Positions 58,985 to 64,000 of a stretch of 64,000 bases of DNA are shown one piece after another (the stretch's first letter is position 1; every line of letters starts with the position of its first letter). The position numbers and the translations under genes are program-made. The stretch covers positions 158,200-222,199 of the forward strand of contig NZ_MBUA01000028.1 of assembly GCF_014332695.1 (NCBI RefSeq), in the 5' to 3' direction. The notes beneath the pieces are model-generated. The model had not been told where the DNA came from. It did not search any database and saw only the letters and a program-made list of their open reading frames with translations. Source of the DNA: Flavihumibacter stibioxidans (GTDB lineage: Bacteria > Bacteroidota > Bacteroidia > Chitinophagales > Chitinophagaceae).

Positions 58985-59452
58985 CTATTCAAAATAATGG
59001 TCAAAATCTGCCAGGTGTTGCTGCATTTCCTCCAGCAGCCTGGACTCCCCTGCACCTGCCTTCAGGGCATCGAGCTGTGTTTTGAGGGGTTGGAGATAAA
59101 GATGCAGCTGGTCATGTGCAGGGCCTTTCATGGTGCATCTTGAAAAGATCTCCGCAAAATTGGCGGACAATGAATCGGACAGTGGTTGACCCTGCAGGGT
59201 ACCGGTCATACCGGCGGCCACGGTTGCGGTCATTTGCCTGATCCCCCGGATGGTGGCTTCATCAGCTTTCCATTTATTACCATGGTCTGTTTGCAGGGTG
59301 GCCGAAAGTCCGGAGTCCGGCACGGAATGGGTGGAATGATCCGAATGGTTGGCGGCATGATCGATGGCATGGCCGGCATCAGCGGAACTGCTTTGGTCTG
59401 TGCAGGCGGACAGGGACAGCAGCACTACAAGGGAAATAAAGAGTTGTTGCAT
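58985..59452 (-). CDS. Efflux-locus lipoprotein with His-rich segment (hypothetical, 155 aa)
   Basis: The N terminus FISLVVLLSLSAC is a lipoprotein signal with the cysteine at 17. Next is a His-rich stretch (GHAIDHAANHSDHSTHSV) that could bind metal, then a helical region with MTATVAAGMTGTLQG and CTMKGPAHDQLHLYLQPLK. I know no family. It is six bases downstream of tetR on the same strand and upstream of the tolC operator, so it belongs to the tetR transcript. A sensor or accessory role in efflux is a guess. Confidence 0.6.
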   Translation of the reverse strand: MQQLFISLVVLLSLSACTDQSSSADAGHAIDHAANHSDHSTHSVPDSGLSATLQTDHGNKWKADEATIRGIRQMTATVAAGMTGTLQGQPLSDSLSANFAEIFSRCTMKGPAHDQLHLYLQPLKTQLDALKAGAGESRLLEEMQQHLADFDHYFE

Positions 59453-59458
59453 ATCTTA

Positions 59459-60058
59459 TTATTTATGGTGGGCAAGAATCAGTTGAAGAATCGATTTCAT
59501 TAGTTTTTTGCCTTTCAGCCGCAGGTCGAATGTATGTCCGCCCATTCTCCACTGCAACATCTGTAACCGGAAACTACCCATGATCACATGGGCCAGGTCT
59601 TCTGCCGGAATATCATTCCGGAATACTTTCTGTCGCTGGCCTTCTGCAATGATTTGCAGCAGCCATTTCCTTTTCACCATCATGATTTGCTGGATGGCGC
59701 CGTTGATGTTTTTGCTGGCTTCCAGCAGTCCGTCGGAAAAAATCGCCACCAGGAATTGCGGATGCTGCTGGAAGAAGTCAAACTGGTTATTAAAAATTTC
59801 CACCAGTTGTTCGTCTGCCGCTTCAATGCCGGTTATCGCTGACTGCAAACGCTGCTCCATATTGGCCGCCAGATAGTTCAGCAGGGTCACAATAATGTCT
59901 TCCTTATTCCTGAAATGGCGGTAAAGTGCCGCTTCGGCAAACCCCATCCTTTCCGCCAGTCTTTTGGTAGTGAGTCCGGTCACCCCAAACTCATCCAGTA
60001 TCTCCCCCGCTGCGGTTATGATCTCCAGTTGACGGTCACGGATCTCTAATTTTTGCAT
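59459..60058 (-). CDS. TetR/AcrR family transcriptional repressor
   Basis: A 199-aa regulator. The N-terminal helix-turn-helix is ITAAGEILDEFGVTGLTTKRLAERMGFAEAALYRHFRNKEDI, diagnostic of TetR proteins. The C-terminal ligand domain is not assigned. It is the start of a two-gene unit with the His-rich lipoprotein and faces the efflux operon in the same orientation. The operator-like repeat found both in front of this gene and in front of tolC indicates that it represses itself and the pump. Confidence 0.93.
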   Translation of the reverse strand: MQKLEIRDRQLEIITAAGEILDEFGVTGLTTKRLAERMGFAEAALYRHFRNKEDIIVTLLNYLAANMEQRLQSAITGIEAADEQLVEIFNNQFDFFQQHPQFLVAIFSDGLLEASKNINGAIQQIMMVKRKWLLQIIAEGQRQKVFRNDIPAEDLAHVIMGSFRLQMLQWRMGGHTFDLRLKGKKLMKSILQLILAHHK

Positions 60059-60074
60059 TATCGAGAATTAGTTA

Positions 60075-60090
60075 GTTAGTATTCACTAAC
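60075..60090. promoter_or_regulatory. Predicted TetR operator before tetR
   Basis: GTTAGT-ATTC-ACTAAC is a perfect six-base inverted repeat with a four-base spacer, 17 bp before the tetR ATG and next to a TTTG (-33 type) on the minus strand. Fourteen of its sixteen bases match the copy at 58951-58966. Confidence 0.7.
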
Positions 60091-60206
60091 AAATTTATGA
60101 TTTAAAGGGATTACAACCAAATTTTTCACCAGTAACCCGATGATTCCCCACAGAAAATTCTGATTCTTCCCCGTATTATCTTGCTAAACCTTCTGCAGCC
60201 ATTAAA

Positions 60207-61088
60207 TTGCAGTACCAAACACTCCCTTCCTTGCCACAGACCATTCATTCACAAATAACCAAAGAGTTACTTCCGATTTACGGGCCAACAGAAGCCTCAA
60301 TTATAGCGGAAATGGTCCTCGAAAAACTGACCGGACAAAACAGCATGACACAGCGCCACCTGAAGGCTGAAAACCTTTCTTCCCAGCAGCAACTGCAACT
60401 CGAAGAATACCTGCAGCAACTGCTGAATCACCGTCCCATTCAGTACGTCCTGAACGAAGCCTGGTTCCAGAATATGCCGTTTTTTGTGGATGAAAGGGTC
60501 CTGATTCCCCGGCCGGAAACAGAAGAACTGGTCGAATGGGTGGTTCAGGAGGAAAAAAATCAGGCGGGGATTACGCTCCTGGACATCGGTAGTGGTAGTG
60601 GCTGCATCCCCATCAGCCTGGCAAAAAAATTACCCAAAGCCACCATCCATAGCTGTGATATCAGTCCGGATGCACTGACAGTTGCACAGAAAAACGCAGC
60701 GACCCTGAATGCCCTGGTGCAATGGCACCAACTTGATTTCCTGAATCCCAACCACTGGCGCCTGCTGCCTGCACCGGATATCATCATCAGCAATCCGCCT
60801 TATATTCCGGCAAGCGGTGCAAAGGAGATGAGCAAACATGTGGCAGACTATGAACCGGGTATCGCGCTGTTTGTGCCCGACGACAATGCCCTTGTATTCT
60901 ACCAGGCCATCGCAGATTTTTGCGTTCATCATGGTCAGCCAGGTGCCAGGATCTATGTAGAAATCCATAAAGACATGGCCAGGAATGTCTGTGATTGTTT
61001 TGAAAAAGCCGGACTCACAACCATTGAAGTCCGCCGCGATATGCAGGGTTTGGAAAGAATGGTGAAAGCAAGAAAAAAGTCAGCGTGA
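60207..61088 (+). CDS. prmC: Peptide chain release factor N5-glutamine methyltransferase
   Basis: A 293-aa SAM-dependent methyltransferase that modifies the Gln of the GGQ motif in release factors. Signature elements are HRPIQYVLNEAWF, RVLIPRPETEELVEW, the SAM loop LLDIGSGSGCIPI, and the catalytic SNPPYIP. The start is TTG at 60207, because no ATG occurs upstream in frame; a TTG at 60231 would shorten it by eight residues. A TATCTTGC box at about 60175 may serve as its promoter. Confidence 0.92.
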   Translation: MQYQTLPSLPQTIHSQITKELLPIYGPTEASIIAEMVLEKLTGQNSMTQRHLKAENLSSQQQLQLEEYLQQLLNHRPIQYVLNEAWFQNMPFFVDERVLIPRPETEELVEWVVQEEKNQAGITLLDIGSGSGCIPISLAKKLPKATIHSCDISPDALTVAQKNAATLNALVQWHQLDFLNPNHWRLLPAPDIIISNPPYIPASGAKEMSKHVADYEPGIALFVPDDNALVFYQAIADFCVHHGQPGARIYVEIHKDMARNVCDCFEKAGLTTIEVRRDMQGLERMVKARKKSA

Positions 61089-61091
61089 TTT

Positions 61092-61496
61092 TTACTGCGC
61101 TCCGTTTTTATCTACCGCCAGCACTGATTTGGCGCCCAGTTCCCGTGCCACCCGCATCACTGCCACCACATTCTCAATGGGCACTCCCTTGTCAGCATTG
61201 ATCACCACTGCCGGCTGATCGGTTTCTTTGGCCAGGATAGGCTGCAATTTTGCTTTCAGCTCATCCAGACTCACTTTGGAAGTACCCACAAAAAACTGGT
61301 TGTTGGCGTCAATGGATACCACCACAGTTTGCTTGGATTTGGTATCACTCTTTGCCTTGGGCTGCGACAGCTTGATCACATTCGGATTGGCAAGGGTGGA
61401 TACAATCAGAAAGAAGAGCAGCAGAATGAAAAGGATATCATTCAGCGCTCCTGTATGGACTTCGGCATGGCCGCGTAAACGTCGTTTTAGATTCAT
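61092..61496 (-). CDS. exbD: ExbD/TolR family biopolymer transport protein
   Basis: A 134-aa single-pass inner-membrane protein (ILFILLLFFLIVSTLANP) with a periplasmic domain containing the PAVVINADKGVPIENVVAVM strand-helix motif. Together with ExbB it uses proton motive force to energise TonB-type transport or outer-membrane integrity. Its ATG is directly preceded by five copies of an 8-bp repeat. The membrane Asp in LNDILFIL is the proton-site residue of the family. Confidence 0.93.
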   Translation of the reverse strand: MNLKRRLRGHAEVHTGALNDILFILLLFFLIVSTLANPNVIKLSQPKAKSDTKSKQTVVVSIDANNQFFVGTSKVSLDELKAKLQPILAKETDQPAVVINADKGVPIENVVAVMRVARELGAKSVLAVDKNGAQ

Positions 61497-61536
61497 GTCA
61501 ATGAGTCAATGAGTCAATGGGTCAATGGGTCAATGG
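61497..61536. repeat. 8-bp tandem repeat (GTCAATGR)x5 abutting the exbD start codon
   Basis: Five contiguous units, GTCAATGA twice then GTCAATGG three times. On the coding (minus) strand the repeat reads toward exbD and its last base touches the ATG, so it occupies the entire translation-initiation region. It lies between exbB and exbD. Confidence 0.93.
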
Positions 61537-61543
61537 GTGCGTC

Positions 61544-62248
61544 TTACCTTGTGGGTTCCTGGAGGGTATCCAGAAAATCAGAACTTGCCACTTCCATCTT
61601 ATTAACCGTCTTATCAACCTGTGCATTCAAAAAACTATGTCCCACATACGCCAGCAAACCAATAATCAGACCGGTTGCTGAAGTAATCATTTTTACGTAG
61701 ATCCCGCTGGCGATTGTGCTTAAAGTGTACTCACCGGTGGAAGAGATGCCATAAAACAACTGCACCATTCCGACAATTGTTCCCAGGAAACCGAACATGG
61801 GGGCGATACCGGCAATCAGGGAAAGTACCCCCAGGTTACGCTCCAGTTTATAGGTTTCCAGGCGGCCTACATTTTCCATACTTTTTTCAATGGCATCAAT
61901 TGGTTTGCCGATTCTCTGCAGCCCTTTGTCGATGATGCGGGCTACCGGATGACCTGTATTCTTTGCCAGGGAACGGGCAGCGGCCACATTGCCACTCAGA
62001 ATATGGTCCTTAATGATGCTCATAAAGTTTTCGTCAATCTTGCTGGCCTTGTTGATGGCAATCCAACGCTCAAAAAAGAAATAAACCGCCAGCACCAGCA
62101 ACAGGAATAAGGGGATCATCAATACCCCGCCCTGGAACAGTAAATTGATAAGGCTTAAATCTTTGGGTGCTTCCCCGGTCGTAGCGGCGCTGACAGCATC
62201 GACTGCTTTACTGGCTGTATCTGCGATCTGTAATAGGAACAAATTCAT
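61544..62248 (-). CDS. exbB: MotA/TolQ/ExbB proton channel family protein
   Basis: A 234-aa inner-membrane protein with three helices: FQGGVLMIPLFLLLVLAVYFF, LIAGIAPMFGFLGTIVGMVQLF and ITSATGLIIGLLAYVGHSFL. LGTIVGMVQ and the Thr/Ser-rich ASGIYVKMITSATGL segment are the ExbB/TolQ signature. It forms the pentamer around ExbD. The operon order exbB-exbD is usual; the repeat between them is not. Confidence 0.93.
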   Translation of the reverse strand: MNLFLLQIADTASKAVDAVSAATTGEAPKDLSLINLLFQGGVLMIPLFLLLVLAVYFFFERWIAINKASKIDENFMSIIKDHILSGNVAAARSLAKNTGHPVARIIDKGLQRIGKPIDAIEKSMENVGRLETYKLERNLGVLSLIAGIAPMFGFLGTIVGMVQLFYGISSTGEYTLSTIASGIYVKMITSATGLIIGLLAYVGHSFLNAQVDKTVNKMEVASSDFLDTLQEPTR

Positions 62249-62331
62249 TTATGCTGGTTTATCGGATTTGTCAAACGTGAAAGTAAGGCTATTATTTGCT
62301 AAGGTTTTCTAAAGATTATCTGCTAACGGCA

Positions 62332-63261
62332 TCATGCACCTGCCTGCTTCACCATGAGGGCCTGGATCTGTTTCATGGTCTTCTCCATCCCATCGGCGCT
62401 GCCATCCAGGAAGATCACATTGCCTTTGCCGTATTCCGCAAAGTTCTTCACCGCTTCCGTCCACATACTAAACAGAATGACATTGGTATCGAGATTGGCC
62501 TGGCGCATTCTGTCCGCCGCTTCACTCATACCCTTGGCCACTTCTTCCCGGAACAATGCCACACCCTGTCCGCGTAGCCTGGCAGCCTCACGCTCAGCCT
62601 CAGCCGCAATTTTGATGGCATTACCTTCCGCCTCCGCACTTTTGGTTTTGGTGATCAGCAATGCCTGTCCCTCGTTCTCCGCCGCCGCCTTCAGGTTATG
62701 TGACGCCACTACCCTGCTCATCGAATCCATGATCACCTGGTCAAAAGTGATATCATTGATCTGCAGGTCAAGCAGGTGATATCCCCATTCTTCCAGCAAC
62801 TGGTCAATCTGATCTTTAACATAATCAACAATCTCCTTGCGCAAAGCCAGTATCTCTGCCTGGCGCTTGGTGGCTACAAAAGAACGGATGGTTCCCTCAA
62901 TGGTGCGGCTCAGGGCCTGCATCAGGTCGCGCTCACTGATAAACTTAAAGGCCACTTTTTTAATGGTCTCCTCATTTTCGTTCTGAACCGCATACAGCAA
63001 CATGTTCTTGAAATAAACATTTGCCTGGTCCGCGGTTACAGCCTGGAATTCCAGTTCAATAGAACGGTTCTGGATAGACACTTTCCTGGATATCTGTTCA
63101 ATGAACGGGATGATGATATTCAATCCGGGATGTAACACCCGCCTGTACTTTCCGAACATGGTTACCACGCCTACCGTTCCCTGGTTAATGGTTTTCAGTC
63201 CGGCAAATATCACCGCCAACACTATAATGATCCACAAATTGGAGAAAATCAGATCCGCCAT
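62332..63261 (-). CDS. SPFH/band 7 domain protein (stomatin/QmcA-like)
   Basis: A 309-aa membrane-anchored protein: an N-terminal hydrophobic segment (LWIIIVLAVIFAGL), the SPFH domain (GTVGVVTMFGKYRRVLHPGLNIIIPFIEQ, FQAVTADQANVYFKNMLLYAVQ) and a coiled coil rich in Ala/Glu (AEAEGNAIKIAAEAEREAARLRGQG). Such proteins form ring scaffolds on membranes. ExbBD and the gene lie in the same direction, but the 83-bp gap is not evidence of an operon. Confidence 0.93.
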   Translation of the reverse strand: MADLIFSNLWIIIVLAVIFAGLKTINQGTVGVVTMFGKYRRVLHPGLNIIIPFIEQISRKVSIQNRSIELEFQAVTADQANVYFKNMLLYAVQNENEETIKKVAFKFISERDLMQALSRTIEGTIRSFVATKRQAEILALRKEIVDYVKDQIDQLLEEWGYHLLDLQINDITFDQVIMDSMSRVVASHNLKAAAENEGQALLITKTKSAEAEGNAIKIAAEAEREAARLRGQGVALFREEVAKGMSEAADRMRQANLDTNVILFSMWTEAVKNFAEYGKGNVIFLDGSADGMEKTMKQIQALMVKQAGA

Positions 63262-63298
63262 ATAGTTGATTTTAGGTCACAATATAATCAAGTATTGC

Positions 63299-64000
63299 TT
63301 AGCTGCCCTGCTCCCAGAGCTGTACGAGTAAAACAAGGGTGTCCACACTTCGCTGCATATCCTGTATGCTCACGAATTCGTGCTTGCTGTGCAGGGCCAT
63401 TTCGCCGGTGAACAGGTTCGGACAGGGGAGTCCCATAAATGAAAGCCTGGCCCCATCGGTACCACCCCTGATGGGGAGTTTCCTCACAGTACCCACTGTA
63501 CGACGAATGGCCTCTTCGGCATAGGCAACAATCTGCGGATGATGCTGCAACACTTCTTTCATATTACGGTACTGCTCCCGCACCTGGTATTCGGAACGCG
63601 CGCCCGGATAACGCAATACCACTTCATCAGCCAGGTGTTGCAGCAGGAATTCATGCTCGCCTAGCCTGGCCGTATCAAAATCGCGCACAATGAATTCCAC
63701 AGTGGCTTTTTCCGCGTTACCACTAATGTGAACCGGGTGCACAAACCCCTCCCGTCCTTCGGTAACTTCGGGCGCCAGTTTCTCCTTCGGAAGAAGGGAA
63801 AGAAATTCTCCCGCCACCTTCAGCGCATTCACCATTTTGCCTTTGGCAGAACCAGGATGGGCCATGATACCATGGAAATGAATGATCATGCCGTCGGCAG
63901 AAAAATTTTCATCTTCCAGACTGCCCGCTTCACCCGCATCCAGGGTATAGGCCACATCTGCCCCCAGTTTTTTCATGTCCAGCTTTTCCACCCCCCGCCC
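63299..64000 (-). CDS. pepT: Peptidase T, C-terminal part (5' end outside window)
   Basis: The frame stays open to the end of the window, giving about 233 codons of the C-terminal part. It contains GRGVEKLDMKKLGAD, the YTLDAGEAGSLEDENF strand, the dimerisation domain (IIHFHGIMAHPGSAKGKMVNA) and PIRGGTDGARLSFMGLPCPNLFTGEMALHSKHEF, with the zinc ligand His. Peptidase T is a tripeptide aminopeptidase of the M20 family. The N-terminal zinc ligands are outside. Confidence 0.92.
   Translation of the reverse strand, partial: GRGVEKLDMKKLGADVAYTLDAGEAGSLEDENFSADGMIIHFHGIMAHPGSAKGKMVNALKVAGEFLSLLPKEKLAPEVTEGREGFVHPVHISGNAEKATVEFIVRDFDTARLGEHEFLLQHLADEVVLRYPGARSEYQVREQYRNMKEVLQHHPQIVAYAEEAIRRTVGTVRKLPIRGGTDGARLSFMGLPCPNLFTGEMALHSKHEFVSIQDMQRSVDTLVLLVQLWEQGS

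Noticed and set aside
1-64000. Transposon, prophage, toxin-antitoxin or defence system
   Set aside because: No transposase, integrase, tRNA-flanked att repeat, restriction, Cas or toxin-like gene appears; base and codon use look even throughout.

Overview
The window looks like a chromosomal segment of a Bacteroidetes bacterium, most likely family Chitinophagaceae. The reasons are protein character (7TMR-DISM histidine kinase, PafA-type phosphatase, CarboxypepD_reg-like protein, GMC/gluconate-dehydrogenase-subunit-3 pair, Bacteroidetes-type Mrp), many genes preceded by the Bacteroidetes promoter box TAnnTTTG, several TTG starts, and almost no Shine-Dalgarno sequences. I see no phage, plasmid, insertion sequence, CRISPR, rRNA or tRNA. 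It is mostly housekeeping and core accessory sequence.

Layout. 0-1.1 kb: end of mqnB and mqnD (futalosine menaquinone route). 1.1-6.9 kb: photolyase, class IV aminotransferase, a tiny membrane ORF, a 71-bp palindromic repeat array, tex and an alpha/beta hydrolase, all on the minus strand. 6.9-13.3 kb (plus): cystathionine beta-synthase-type enzyme, a long structured/low-complexity leader before a BtuF-like protein, an unknown conserved protein, then two unrelated fructose-bisphosphate aldolases (class II and class I) side by side. 13.4-19.4 kb: M16 peptidase, PafA-like phosphatase and, divergently, an alpha-oxoamine synthase. 19.4-27.8 kb: a non-coding stretch with duplicated hairpins, a secreted thioredoxin-fold protein, ubiX, an AraC regulator, lolA, ftsK, a 7TMR-DISM sensor kinase and DUF423. 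27.8-36.2 kb: aroK, glutaryl-CoA dehydrogenase-like enzyme, YciI, a second palindromic repeat locus, pyrF, kynU, an atypical SDR, mrp, a CarboxypepD_reg-like protein, 3-hydroxyacyl-CoA dehydrogenase and a small secreted protein. 36.2-39.8 kb: a lipoprotein / ECF sigma / membrane putative anti-sigma operon. 39.9-46.5 kb: YdcF, YigZ, ribD, EcsC, the GMC dehydrogenase pair and a double thioredoxin-fold protein. 46.5-53.4 kb: a radical SAM protein with an unusual cysteine spacing, small secreted and hypothetical ORFs, acyl-CoA synthetase, OmpA-family protein, RMD1 family protein and a cold-shock protein. 53.4-60.1 kb: RND efflux system with TolC, an accessory lipoprotein and a TetR regulator whose likely operator is found twice. 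60.2-64 kb: prmC, ExbB/ExbD, an SPFH protein and the C-terminal part of peptidase T.

How they connect. mqnB, mqnD and possibly ubiX serve menaquinone synthesis. The RND/TolC genes form a self-contained TetR-controlled efflux locus. exbB/exbD energise outer-membrane transport. The ECF sigma operon is a self-contained cell-envelope signalling candidate. kynU, the glutaryl-CoA dehydrogenase and the hydroxyacyl-CoA dehydrogenase could belong to aromatic amino acid catabolism, but they are not one operon.

Most unusual material: a two-locus palindromic repeat family with apparent compensatory base changes; short tandem repeats of 7 and 8 bp sitting immediately before the start codons of mqnD and exbD; the paired TetR operators; the long leader at 8.45-8.96 kb; the non-coding region at 19.4-19.85 kb; and the CX4CX2C radical SAM protein. 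I do not see a clearly new multi-gene system; the ECF sigma operon is the best candidate for one.
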